From Reichenbachiella agariperforans (GTDB lineage Bacteria; Bacteroidota; Bacteroidia; Cytophagales; Cyclobacteriaceae), in assembly GCF_900142205.1 (NCBI RefSeq), contig NZ_FRAA01000001.1:898803-962802 (forward strand): a DNA stretch of 64,000 bases. Reading direction: 5' to 3'. The notes under the pieces were generated by a model. The model ran no database searches and had not been told where the DNA came from. It saw only the letters and a list, made by a program, of their open reading frames with translations. The position numbers and the translations under genes are program-made. This document shows, in pieces, positions 54,197 to 62,049 of the stretch (position 1 is its first letter; each line of letters opens with the position of its first letter).

Positions 54197-55150
54197 TTAG
54201 AACCAGTCAGCACCAGTATCTCCAGGGAAGAACGCATCAGTACCTGACAATAAAAGCCCCCCTTCTTTATAGTTGGTGAACAGCAGTTCCAGTTCTTCTA
54301 TAACTTCTTGATTGGAGGATGCCGTTCCTCCTACTGAAAGGCTTTGCGTTCCTTTGATAAGACCCTGCGCTTGTTGTAGATAGTCTATATTTTCGTCGAG
54401 TACAGTCCCTACGTCCGAACGAGACCCATTGTGTCCTACAAATACATGATTGTAATCTGAAAAATTGCTTTTCAGTTCATTTAATCCAGCTACCCAATTA
54501 TCAATTTCATCTTCTGAGTCTTTTGGTGTGTATTCTCGCAAATAGGGATGTGAGAGATTGTAAATAAGATCTCCTGCAAAGACTATTTTGTGCTCCTCAT
54601 TATAGAAATAGCCATTTTCTCCTGTTTCGGCATTTGAAACTTTGTCAAACGTGAATTCCAGACCTCCAATGGTTTGAGTTTCCGTAACACCTATTACGCT
54701 TTTTGAATAGAGTGCCGCAAAGTCATCAGTGGCATTCAACTGAGTAGCAACCGCACTTTCTGCATAGAAGTCAAGAGCTGTAAAGCTTCCTGCTCCACCA
54801 TAGTGGTCTCCATGATTGTGGGTGATTATTACCGAAGCAGACTTACTGATTGCATCTGCATAAGCCTCCAGTTCCGCTGCAAAAGCGGGTGCCGGCCCTA
54901 GGTCTACCAGAACTATCGCATTCTCGGTCTCCACGATGGTTACGGTGTACGGTGCATCACCGAAATCAATTGTGTGGTATCTCACCGTGTTTTCGGTAAT
55001 TACATTCACCACACCAGTTGTAATTAATGCACTGGATGGTGCATCTCCAAAGTCTACAACATTTGGTTGTGAACTGTCATCTTCACTGCAGGCAATCAAT
55101 AGACTCGCTACAAATGCTACTAGAAAAATTGTTTTTAAGGACTTCATCAT
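54197..55150 (-). CDS. Metallo-beta-lactamase-fold lipoprotein hydrolase
   Basis: About 317 residues. Start at ATG 55150 gives a lipoprotein signal (LVAFVASLLIACSEDD, lipobox LIAC with Cys near residue 21). The MBL zinc motif THNHGDHYGG (HxHxDH) is near 143, VFAGDLIYNLSHPYLREY near 218 and VFVGHNGSRSD near 262 provide later metal ligands. Similar family members act on glyoxalase-type thioesters or lactones, but its substrate is unknown. It follows the AraC regulator by 104 bases and precedes the SnoaL gene by 32. Confidence 0.88.
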   Translation of the reverse strand: MMKSLKTIFLVAFVASLLIACSEDDSSQPNVVDFGDAPSSALITTGVVNVITENTVRYHTIDFGDAPYTVTIVETENAIVLVDLGPAPAFAAELEAYADAISKSASVIITHNHGDHYGGAGSFTALDFYAESAVATQLNATDDFAALYSKSVIGVTETQTIGGLEFTFDKVSNAETGENGYFYNEEHKIVFAGDLIYNLSHPYLREYTPKDSEDEIDNWVAGLNELKSNFSDYNHVFVGHNGSRSDVGTVLDENIDYLQQAQGLIKGTQSLSVGGTASSNQEVIEELELLFTNYKEGGLLLSGTDAFFPGDTGADWF

Positions 55151-55253
55151 TTCTTTGTTTTGATTTAGAATAATTAATAATGCAAAGCTCTTATGCGGGC
55201 ATTGCACTATCGCAATCAAAATGATGATGAAAATAATAAAAGTGTAACCAGCA

Positions 55254-56132
55254 CTAAATTTGCTCTCGAAACTTGAGTGGGGTAGTATTCGTGTTTTTCT
55301 TGAAAAATTTGATCATGTTGGCCGGCTCATCGAATCCAGCTTTGTAGCATATTTCCTTTATGGATAAGGAGGTGGATAGCAAGTAACGTTTGATCTCCAT
55401 CGTGACAAAATCATCTATAAAGGCTTTGACCGTTTTCCCGGTTATTTTTTTCACTATGTCATTGAGAAACTTGTAGGAAACAAACATCTCTGAGGCGTAT
55501 ACTCTTGAATTCCTTGTATTTACATACTCTTTTTCAAGCCTATTTTTAAATGTACTGAAGATCTCCAACCAGTGTATTTTGACGCCACTTATGTCCTGGG
55601 TTTCTTTTGCTCTCTCAGCTTTGAGAAATAAGATATGCAGCCATGCGCGTAGCATTTCTGATTTGGCGAAGTGGTTGGGCAGTAGGTATTCATCATGAAG
55701 TCGATAGGCAATATCCACAAAGCTATCCTCCCCCATTTCGTTTTGATGAATGGTGGGTGATTCAATATGGTAATTGAATAACCGGTTTAGTTTGAAGCTG
55801 TCGGAGAAGAAGTAGTACTTTTCCATAAAAGAGCCGCTGAATATCATGCAAATGCCTTCGGCATCAGCTAACTCCCGAGTAAAATGATGTACCTGATTTT
55901 TAGCAATAAAGAGTGCACTCCCCTCCGTCAGAGTGAATGATTTGAAATCGACAATGTGCGTATACTTGTTCTTGGTAAGAATCAATATCAGGAAGAATTC
56001 TATTCTATGCGCAGCATAAGGATCATGGTATTTCGATTGTATCAACTTCTCAGCTAGTTGAGAAAAATTGACCACCTCAATATCAATGCTTTCGTTCTTT
56101 TTAAAGAACACCTTAGGGATTTCCGTTTCCAC
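55254..56132 (-). CDS. AraC-family transcriptional regulator
   Basis: The 292-residue protein has an N-terminal cupin-like sensor (residues about 1-170) and a C-terminal double helix-turn-helix: KFLNDIVKKITGKTVKAFIDDFV near 222 and the second half TSLSIKEICYKAGFDEPANMIKFFKKNTNTTPLKFREQI at the end. It is the first gene of the minus-strand block and probably controls it. The promoter region upstream includes the dispersed repeat at 56226. Confidence 0.9.
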   Translation of the reverse strand: METEIPKVFFKKNESIDIEVVNFSQLAEKLIQSKYHDPYAAHRIEFFLILILTKNKYTHIVDFKSFTLTEGSALFIAKNQVHHFTRELADAEGICMIFSGSFMEKYYFFSDSFKLNRLFNYHIESPTIHQNEMGEDSFVDIAYRLHDEYLLPNHFAKSEMLRAWLHILFLKAERAKETQDISGVKIHWLEIFSTFKNRLEKEYVNTRNSRVYASEMFVSYKFLNDIVKKITGKTVKAFIDDFVTMEIKRYLLSTSLSIKEICYKAGFDEPANMIKFFKKNTNTTPLKFREQI

Positions 56133-56225
56133 GTCCTTGTTTATACTGACTATCGCCTATACATCATTCGTACTTATTGTAAGGCGGATTGTTTCGGTTG
56201 CAATATAATGCTATCCCTTGTGGGC

Positions 56226-56340
56226 TTACATCCAAAACCGTAGGAAATATCTCAGAATAACCGTTAGCTCCCCCCAAAGAAGCTCTGTGCTCTAAACAAG
56301 AAAGACCTCAGAAACCTGTAGTTACATTGCCTAGGCAGCC
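56226..56340. repeat. 115-bp dispersed repeat, copy B
   Basis: The second copy of 50598-50712; the first 50 bases are almost identical. In the minus-strand sense it sits 94 bases ahead of the AraC start codon, so it may be a leader or promoter segment. The 646-base gap 56133-56778 also holds the attC-like dyad and a decayed toxin gene. Confidence 0.8.
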
Positions 56341-56387
56341 CAAAAGGAGGATTGGCATGTTTTCATGGCAAGCAGATGACATTGCGT

Positions 56388-56503
56388 GGAACGATCAGAT
56401 ATGGCGATGTGACTCTGCGGTATTCTACCGCTTCCCGAGTCGAGTGAATCGGCGGAGCATGTTATGGCATTGATGGGGTCACACAGCTATGGGCATTGTT
56501 ATC
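56388..56503 (-). other. attC-like imperfect dyad after the mazF remnant
   Basis: Left end GGAACGATCAGATATGGCGATGTGAC and right end GTCACACAGCTATGGGCATTGTTATC pair imperfectly, with GTGAC/GTCAC exact. Inside, GCGGT-ATTCT-ACCGC forms a small hairpin. The right end lies eight bases from the stop at 56511. Confidence 0.5.
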
Positions 56504-56510
56504 CTTCTTT

Positions 56511-56672
56511 TCAATCAACAAATGTTTCTTTGATTGCTTGTTTGACTTCTGAGATTTCTTTATCAGAAAGCTTGTCATAGGATTTGATAATTCTTTGCTT
56601 GTCGATCGTTCTGATTTGATCGAGTACAACCCAACCTTATTTCTTGTTTTGGTAAACTTGGATTCTTGTTGG
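56511..56672 (-). pseudogene. Decayed MazF/PemK-type toxin (C-terminal remnant)
   Basis: One frame reads PTRIQVYQNKK, then a TAA stop, then GWVVLDQIRTIDKQRIIKSY and DKLSDKEISEVKQAIKETFVD with a stop at 56511. This is the well-known MazF C-terminal half, where the stop replaces what is probably a Gln codon. A further in-frame stop lies before PTRI and no N-terminal half is visible. MazF toxins cleave mRNA; this copy cannot be functional. No antitoxin is seen. Confidence 0.65.
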
Positions 56673-56703
56673 GTAAAATACTTAACTAAACACAAAAACG
56701 GTT

Positions 56704-56754
56704 CGAGTTCACACAAGAACCGCTATTGCTTTTATACATTGTTACCTGCTGTCA
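56704..56754 (-). other. attC-like end after the SDR gene, partly lost
   Basis: TTTATACATTGTTACCTGC (56731-56749) matches the right ends of the other dyads and lies about 30 bases past the SDR stop codon. A hairpin CGGTTC/GAACCG crosses the site's left side (56699-56722). A matching left end was not found; the mazF remnant may have displaced it. Confidence 0.35.
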
Positions 56755-56778
56755 TTTTTTTTTGAAAACATCTTTATA

Positions 56779-57696
56779 TTATTCTGTAAATGTGGTTTTT
56801 GTCAGTTCTAGGCTGCCATTCCACAGGTCTTTTTGAAAATGCTTGTTGTAAGAATCAACAGATGTTTTAACCACTTTACTGTCTGAGAAATAAATTCCTT
56901 TTAAGTCTTTGTATTTCTCAGAATACGCAAGGTTTGCTAAATTTTTTCCTGCTTGCGCTGGTGTATGGATATTGCTTTTGAATAAGGTCAATACAGGAAA
57001 GATATTTTTCCACAAAAATCGCATGACAGGTGTGTAAGTTCTTGCAAGTCCTGTACCTGGTGTTAATCCTGGGTCGTAAGCATTTACCCTGATATTTGTT
57101 TTTTTTAATCGCTCTTGTAATTCGTATGTCGTCATTATGTTGCACAACTTTGACGTGGAATACCTTCTTTGTCCAACTATGTTAGGCTTTTCGGTAGTTT
57201 CTTTTGGGTAAGCAAGTTCTTGGGCACTTGTATAAATAGGAGGTTCTATGGGTGTTTTTAATGCTGGGTCGTGAGTCTCACTAGATGTGAATGTTATATG
57301 GCCGTTATTTTTCATGAAGGGCAGTAATTGCATTGTCAAGGCAAATGCACCTAAATGATTTACACCAAATGTCTGTTCAAATCCGTCTGTGGTATATTGC
57401 GTTTCGCCAATATTCTGTACGCCTGCATTGTTTATCAAAATAGAAATGGATAATTCTTTTTCTCTTGATAATTTCTCCGAGAATTCACGGATAGATTGTA
57501 ATGAAGCCAAATCCAATTCCAAAGACGTTAGGTTTTTATGACCTGTTTTGTCCCTTATCTTTTCAATCACTTCTTTTCCTGCTTTTATATTTCTGGCAGG
57601 AATAATAATTTGTTCGTTTTTGGCAGTTTGAGCCATTCGTAAGGCACACTCATAACCAATACCGCTTGTTGCACCTGTAATAATTATTGAATCCAT
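56779..57696 (-). CDS. Short-chain dehydrogenase/reductase
   Basis: About 305 residues. The Rossmann motif ITGATSGIGYECALRMA is at the start, NNAG in LINNAGVQN near residue 88, and the catalytic Tyr-Lys pair is in GQRRYSTSKLCNIMTTYEL near 192, with the Ser in ITFTSSETHD near 140. It belongs to the retinol-dehydrogenase-like long SDR group. ATG at 57696 gives the normal start. A palindrome that also stands before the Crp/Fnr gene lies 59 bases upstream, which suggests joint control. Substrate unknown. Confidence 0.9.
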   Translation of the reverse strand: MDSIIITGATSGIGYECALRMAQTAKNEQIIIPARNIKAGKEVIEKIRDKTGHKNLTSLELDLASLQSIREFSEKLSREKELSISILINNAGVQNIGETQYTTDGFEQTFGVNHLGAFALTMQLLPFMKNNGHITFTSSETHDPALKTPIEPPIYTSAQELAYPKETTEKPNIVGQRRYSTSKLCNIMTTYELQERLKKTNIRVNAYDPGLTPGTGLARTYTPVMRFLWKNIFPVLTLFKSNIHTPAQAGKNLANLAYSEKYKDLKGIYFSDSKVVKTSVDSYNKHFQKDLWNGSLELTKTTFTE

Positions 57697-57754
57697 ATTT
57701 TTTTGCTTTTTATTTAAATGATGAAGCAAAGTTCAGCGCTTCAAAAGCAAAAAC

Positions 57755-57772
57755 ATTTGCCATTTGGCAAAT
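57755..57772. promoter_or_regulatory. Inverted repeat upstream of the SDR gene
   Basis: ATTTGCCATTTGGCAAAT has arms ATTTGCC/GGCAAAT with a four-base centre. Its last 17 bases match the minus-strand sequence at 58461-58445 at 16 of 17 positions. It lies 59-76 bases before the SDR start codon. It fits a Crp/Fnr-type dimer site. Confidence 0.55.
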
Positions 57773-57844
57773 AATGAATTCATGTATATTTAATTCATTT
57801 TAAAGGTTACATGGAATTCGTGCCGAAAGCCTTCGGTGCTCATT

Positions 57845-58411
57845 TCAGATGCTTTTTCTAATTCTACTTAGTGATGATTGTGTGATCCCCAAGTAGGATG
57901 CAAGATAGGAAAGCGGAATTCTGTTGGCTAAATTCGGAAACTTTTCAAGAAAATTTAGATACCGTGTAGTAGCATCCTCGGCTAACATTGGGCTTAGTTT
58001 ATTTACTTTATCAACCAATGCTTTTTCGGTTATTTTATTGATAATACTGTCCCATTGAATGATAGTAGCTGATAAATCATTAAGTGATTCTGTAGAAAAT
58101 ACAAGCAGTGTACAATCTGTTACAGCCTGTACATATTCCGAAGATGGGATTTTTTGATTGAAGCTGTATATGTCCACTACAAAATTGTTTTCATCAACAA
58201 AGTATTTGGTAATTTCATCTCCTTCGCTGTTGTAGTAACAAACTCGAAAGATGCCTTCTTCTATGAATGCTACTTGTCTTGGAATTTTCCCTGCTTCAGA
58301 AAAGTAATTGCCTTTTTTCAACTCCAATACCTGTGCTTTTCTCTTTATCAAGTCAAGTTGCTGTTGATTTAGCTGCCCAAATTCCAACAGATAGTTTATT
58401 AATTTGTCCAT
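57845..58411 (-). CDS. Crp/Fnr-family transcriptional regulator
   Basis: About 188 residues. The cyclic-nucleotide-like effector domain spans residues 1-120 (ELKKGNYFSEAGKIPRQVAFIEEGIFRVCYYN is the typical Bacteroidota form), and the C-terminal helix-turn-helix is RIPLSYLASYLGITQSSLSRIRKSI. ATG at 58411 (MDKLINYLLEFGQLNQQQL) is the family-like start. The SDR gene follows 149 bases downstream, and both genes carry the same 17-bp inverted repeat in front, so it is likely an autoregulated activator or repressor of the SDR gene. Confidence 0.9.
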   Translation of the reverse strand: MDKLINYLLEFGQLNQQQLDLIKRKAQVLELKKGNYFSEAGKIPRQVAFIEEGIFRVCYYNSEGDEITKYFVDENNFVVDIYSFNQKIPSSEYVQAVTDCTLLVFSTESLNDLSATIIQWDSIINKITEKALVDKVNKLSPMLAEDATTRYLNFLEKFPNLANRIPLSYLASYLGITQSSLSRIRKSI

Positions 58412-58444
58412 AGTCACAAAGATTGTCATTGCATTTTATTCGGA

Positions 58445-58461
58445 ATTTGTCAAATGGCAAA
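58445..58461. promoter_or_regulatory. Inverted repeat upstream of the Crp/Fnr gene
   Basis: Minus-strand TTTGCCATTTGACAAAT is the same as the 57755 site except for one base in the right arm. It lies 34-50 bases before the chosen start codon. Confidence 0.55.
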
Positions 58462-58514
58462 AAGGGTTGATTGATTTTGGTTTTGCTTCATTTGGATGGG
58501 TTCTCTGGTTGCAG

Positions 58515-58622
58515 ATAACGTTTAGTACATGAGAAGTAGGCGATTTCGAAGCACTTAACTTTCGATTAAGTACAAAGTTTTATACGATCCTAAAGCGTGA
58601 TTTTCTATATACATTGTTAGCT
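58515..58622 (-). other. attC-like imperfect dyad after the AraC gene
   Basis: Left end ATAACGTTTAGTACATGAGAAG and right end TTTTCTATATACATTGTTAGC are approximate reverse complements (TAAC/GTTA at the tips). Inside, TAGG pairs with CCTA, and ACTTAA-CTTTCGA-TTAAGT closes the hairpin. The right end is 27 bases from the stop at 58649. This is the clearest member of the set. Confidence 0.55.
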
Positions 58623-58648
58623 GTAGTGGTTTTCGGTTGGCTGTTGGT

Positions 58649-59560
58649 TTAGTTAAAGGATTGCCTGAATTCCAGGGGGGAAAGGTTTGTTTTTGTCTTG
58701 AAAAGCTTGCTAAATGATTGAGCGTGTTCAAAGCCCAGTTCATAGGCAATTTCGCTCACCGTAAAATTTGTCGTAGACAGCTTTTCTTTGGCTTTTTCAA
58801 TGAGTTTACTGTGTATGTAGTGCTGGGCACTTTGCCCAATCAAAGAACGTAAAAGGTCGCTTAAATAACTTGATGAAATATTGAGCTGTTCAGCAAGAGA
58901 CTGTACGGTCGGAATCCCTTGAGTTAAGGTTTTATTATTGTTGAAGTAATCATCTAAAATTTCTTCCAACTTCTGTAGCAAGTCGTTGTTTACTACTTTT
59001 CGGGTGATGAATTGTCTTTTGTAATAGCGGTTGCTATAATTCAATAATAGTTCTATCTGTGAGATGATTACATCTTGGCTAAAATCATCAATTCTACTTC
59101 GTAATTCCTCATCAATTATTTTGAATATTGAGAATATAGTCTCTTTCTCCCTGTCTGAAACATGTAATGCCTCGTTGGTTGCATATCCAAAAAAACCAAA
59201 TTGCTTGATTTTATTTGCCAATGGATAGCTTAACAAAAAGTCAGGATGAATGAGTAATAAAAAACCAGTACTCGGTTGGTGATTCAATTCAAAAACTTGA
59301 TTTGGTGCGGTGTATACCAATCCGCCTTCGCCAAAGTCATAATAATGTTGTCCATATTTAGCTTGTCCGCAAAGGGTTGATTTATACGATATTTTGTAGA
59401 AGTTAAGGATATAAGTATTTCCTAATTCTTCTGGTAAAATTTTGATGTCCTTAATGTCTGTGAAACTTATCATCGGGTGCAACGGCTTTGGTAAGCCAAG
59501 CACCCGATGCAAGTCGGATAAAGATTGAAATACTTGAAAATTGTTTTTCCCTTTTTTCAT
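58649..59560 (-). CDS. AraC-family transcriptional regulator
   Basis: The 303-residue protein has a cupin-like N-terminal half (HYYDFGEGGLVYTAPNQVFEL near residue 88) and a C-terminal HTH pair: VQSLAEQLNISSSYLSDLLRSLIGQ near 220 and the second half FTVSEIAYELGFEHAQSFSKLFKTKTNLSPLEFRQSF at the end. It is the last gene before the attC-like dyad and follows the SDR pseudogene, so it may have regulated that gene. Confidence 0.9.
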   Translation of the reverse strand: MKKGKNNFQVFQSLSDLHRVLGLPKPLHPMISFTDIKDIKILPEELGNTYILNFYKISYKSTLCGQAKYGQHYYDFGEGGLVYTAPNQVFELNHQPSTGFLLLIHPDFLLSYPLANKIKQFGFFGYATNEALHVSDREKETIFSIFKIIDEELRSRIDDFSQDVIISQIELLLNYSNRYYKRQFITRKVVNNDLLQKLEEILDDYFNNNKTLTQGIPTVQSLAEQLNISSSYLSDLLRSLIGQSAQHYIHSKLIEKAKEKLSTTNFTVSEIAYELGFEHAQSFSKLFKTKTNLSPLEFRQSFN

Positions 59561-59604
59561 ATTATGAATTTACAAAATATTTGGCTGGCATTCTACCAAG
59601 GACA

Positions 59605-60088
59605 TTACCCTGTTTTTGGGTTATATTCTTCACTAATGAATTTCCCTGTCGGCCCATCTTCGTCAATTGTGGCATATTTTGCAATGCGAGGCTGTTCTGA
59701 TTTACCTAATAAATCTACAAATGCTTGGGTAACTCTCACCACACCATACAAGTTTGGTGTTGAACACAGTTTGCAATTGGTCAATGGTTGTACTCAATGC
59801 TTGTTGTGGCATTCCCCCATTAATACCTGCATTGTTTATAAGTGCGTCCAACACATCTGTCTTTTTACCTAATTCGATTCTTGCTTTACCCACCGAAGCG
59901 GTATCGTTTACATCTAAATGAATAGATTCGGCATTTGTTAACCCTTTATTTTTCCGTTTTTCTATGGCAAGATTTCCTCTTTCAATGCTACGACTACCTA
60001 TATAAACATAATACCCTTGTTGCAATAGTTGTCTAGCTGTTTCAAATCCAATACTTTTATTGGCTCCTGTAATTAGTGCTTTTTTCAT
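59605..60088 (-). pseudogene. SDR family oxidoreductase pseudogene (frameshift and internal deletion)
   Basis: The first 115 codons are a good SDR N-terminus: KKALITGANKSIGFETARQL, DALINNAGINGG and LQTVFNTKL. A frameshift near 59750 moves the reading to YGVVRVTQAFVDLLGKSEQPRI, then the sequence jumps to AKYATIDEDGPTGKFISEEYNPKTG and the stop at 59605. In full SDRs of this type roughly 70-80 residues (with the catalytic Tyr-Lys) stand between PRI and that C-terminal motif, so they are deleted here. The start overlaps the end of the NmrA gene by four bases. The protein cannot work. Confidence 0.8.
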
Positions 60089-60987
60089 TGCTTATAAACT
60101 GCTGCGAATTCCTTGACAAAATCTGTCATTTTCACCTTGCCTAAGTCTGGTTTGTTTTTATAAAAATCTTCGTATAAAATGCCACTTCCTTGTGCGGCTT
60201 GCATTTCTATAAAACCTTTAGCAACCCACTCATTCATCCCTGACGCCAGTACACCACGCAGTAACTCTTCAGCCGGTACAGTTTGCCATTTCAAATCTGG
60301 GTTTCCTATGGCTTCTCCTAAAATTGTAGCTACCTCATTGGGTGAAACTTCATCACTTGCTATATAGCGAGAGTTTCTGCCATCAAAAGGTTTCTCCATT
60401 TCTTCTACAATAGCATCTGCAATATCTAATGGTGAAACCCATGGCTCTTTTTTGTCGCCACCATAACTTTGCATAATAGCTCCATTGGTCTTGATACTTT
60501 CCATAAACCTGAAAAGGTTAGGATAAAATGCAACAGGTCGCATAAATTTGATGGACACATCAGTAGGCAATTGATTCATTATGTCCTCAACACCATTATA
60601 AACAGAAAGGCTGCCAATACCTTGGTTAGTATGTGCCCCGACACTACTCAAATGCACCACTTTTTTTACACCTGCCTGTTTGACGGCTTGCTTATACTTG
60701 CTGGCAATTTTGCTGAATTCAGTAGGGAAATCTATGTTTTTGTCAAAGATGTTACCTATGGCATCCCAGGCTATCATCAAGTAAACAACATCAGCATCTT
60801 TAAATGTTGTACTTAAAAAATCAACATCCTGCATACTGCCGATTGCTGCTTTTGCCCCAAGAGTTTCGATTTCTTTTTGTCTATCGGTTTTACTGCTAAT
60901 AACGGTTACCGAATGCCCGATTTTTACTAAACTTTTTGTTAATGGTTTCCCAATACGGCCCAATGAGCCTGTCAATACTATTTTCAT
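60085..60987 (-). CDS. NmrA-family NAD(P)-binding protein
   Basis: The 300-residue protein has an N-terminal Rossmann motif (IVLTGSLGRIGKPLTKSLV), KADVVYLMIAW-like segment DADVVYLMIAWDAIGN near residue 65, and KKVVHLSSVGAHTNQGIG near 108. The C-terminal part (SIKFMRPVAFYPNLFRFM and WVSPLDIADAIVEEME) is as in NmrA-like sensor/reductases. It is coupled by a four-base overlap to the SDR pseudogene. Redox enzyme or redox sensor; cannot be told apart here. Confidence 0.88.
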   Translation of the reverse strand: MKIVLTGSLGRIGKPLTKSLVKIGHSVTVISSKTDRQKEIETLGAKAAIGSMQDVDFLSTTFKDADVVYLMIAWDAIGNIFDKNIDFPTEFSKIASKYKQAVKQAGVKKVVHLSSVGAHTNQGIGSLSVYNGVEDIMNQLPTDVSIKFMRPVAFYPNLFRFMESIKTNGAIMQSYGGDKKEPWVSPLDIADAIVEEMEKPFDGRNSRYIASDEVSPNEVATILGEAIGNPDLKWQTVPAEELLRGVLASGMNEWVAKGFIEMQAAQGSGILYEDFYKNKPDLGKVKMTDFVKEFAAVYKQ

Positions 60988-61133
60988 ATCTCTCTTTTAA
61001 ATTTTGAAATACAAAAGTCGTATGGCTGGTTTTGCGAAATGTGTTCTAAATGAGGGTTTGTGTAGTCAAAATGAGAATGGAATCAAATATTTATATAGGT
61101 TATTGAATTCGGGTTGTTTTTGTTGCCATTACA

Positions 61134-61321
61134 GGTATCGCCTGTCTATGTCACGTGGCGCTTAAGTGATTTAATGTTTCGGATACAAAGTAGGGAAAAT
61201 CTCCTATTTTCCGCATATCCTTTTCACCCTCATGTGGAAAATAGGAGATTTTCCCGGGCTAGCAGAAAGCAGCAAAGTTTACCTCACCGCTAAGTCGCCA
61301 TGGGATATAGACCATGTTACA
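61134..61321 (-). other. Large attC-like dyad after the HigA gene
   Basis: Left end GGTATCGCCTGTCTATGTCAC and GTGGCGCTTAAG pair imperfectly with right end CTAAGTCGCCATGGGATATAGACCATGTTAC. Inside, GGGAAAATCTCCTATTTTCC (61193-61212) and its exact reverse complement at 61236-61255 form a perfect 20-bp stem with a 23-base loop. The right end is eight bases from the higA stop. The whole 188 bases can fold as one long hairpin. Bases 60988-61133 contain nothing else. Confidence 0.55.
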
Positions 61322-61329
61322 GTTCTTTT

Positions 61330-61620
61330 TTATACGTCAATACTGATCGTCACTTTGCCGCCAAGACCTTTTTCAACAATATCATAGAGAGTCTTGAGTG
61401 TTAAGTTACTTCCGTCGTTTTCAACTCTTGAAATGTAGGTTCTTTTCTTGTCAACGAGTTCTCCTAGTTGTTCTTGAGTCAGATGTTTGTCTTCTCGGGC
61501 TTTTCTTAAAAGCAGTCCAACAGAGAAACTTGAGGCTTCTCGTTCCAACTGGTCACGTCTTGTTGTTCCTTCGACTCCATAGACGTCATCTTTGATTGAT
61601 TTCCACGATTTAGTTTCCAT
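61330..61620 (-). CDS. higA: HigA-type antitoxin (XRE helix-turn-helix)
   Basis: The 96-residue protein has an N-terminal helical segment and an XRE HTH: LLLRKAREDKHLTQEQLGELVDKKRTYISRVENDGSNLTLKTLYDIV. It neutralises the HigB-type toxin and probably represses the operon. It overlaps the toxin gene by 11 bases and lies after it, the toxin-first order usual in higBA. Confidence 0.88.
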   Translation of the reverse strand: METKSWKSIKDDVYGVEGTTRRDQLEREASSFSVGLLLRKAREDKHLTQEQLGELVDKKRTYISRVENDGSNLTLKTLYDIVEKGLGGKVTISIDV

Positions 61621-61966
61621 GATTCTTCGGTTTATCGTTGTAATAGTCTGACTTCAATTTAAGTGCTTTTTGTATTTCGTTCTTAGGTGTCTTTTGGGTC
61701 TTCTTCTGAAATCCATTTAATAGAATCACCAATTTTCCCTTGTCGAAGAAGCAAAATACTCGCCAAATGTTTGAGCCCAGCTTAATTCTTGCTTCATAAA
61801 GACCGTCTGTATTTTCAAGATACTTGAGGTATTGGTTTGGTATTCGTTCCAGAGTTTCAATAGCCTCAATTATTTTGAAGACTTTATCTTGAACCTTAAT
61901 TGGCTGGCTCTTAAGAAAGTCCTCAAAGTAATGTTTGTATGCTATTACTTCTCTGATTTTGTTCAC
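61610..61966 (-). CDS. higB: HigB-type toxin (RelE/ParE superfamily)
   Basis: The 118-residue protein has the Gp49/HigB-like pattern: KYLENTDGLYEARIKLGSNIWRVFCFFDKGKLVILLNGFQKKTQKTPKNEIQKAL. The basic residues and the YEARIKLG motif match ribosome-dependent mRNA-cutting toxins. Together with HigA it forms a toxin-antitoxin module. Such modules are common in integron cassettes because they stabilise arrays. The start is at ATG 61966, followed upstream by the dyad at 62014. Confidence 0.88.
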   Translation of the reverse strand: MNKIREVIAYKHYFEDFLKSQPIKVQDKVFKIIEAIETLERIPNQYLKYLENTDGLYEARIKLGSNIWRVFCFFDKGKLVILLNGFQKKTQKTPKNEIQKALKLKSDYYNDKPKNHGN

Positions 61967-62013
61967 ACGACAAATGTAACTTAAAAGTTACTAATCAGCA
62001 AAATAGTCATGAA

Positions 62014-62045
62014 CTGTAACGGTTTAGTATAACCGTCAGTTACGG
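62014..62045. promoter_or_regulatory. Inverted repeat upstream of higB; also an attC-like left end
   Basis: GTAAC-GGTTTAGTATAACC-GTCAGTTAC has arms GTAAC/GTTAC and an inner GGTT/AACC, 48 bases ahead of higB, so it may be the antitoxin operator. TAACGGTTTAGTATA also matches the left end of the cassette dyads. The two readings are not exclusive. Confidence 0.4.
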
Positions 62046-62049
62046 GTTA

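Noticed and set aside
56462-56716. An 84-codon minus-strand frame
   Set aside because: It covers the mazF remnant in a different frame; the toxin-like frame is the meaningful one.
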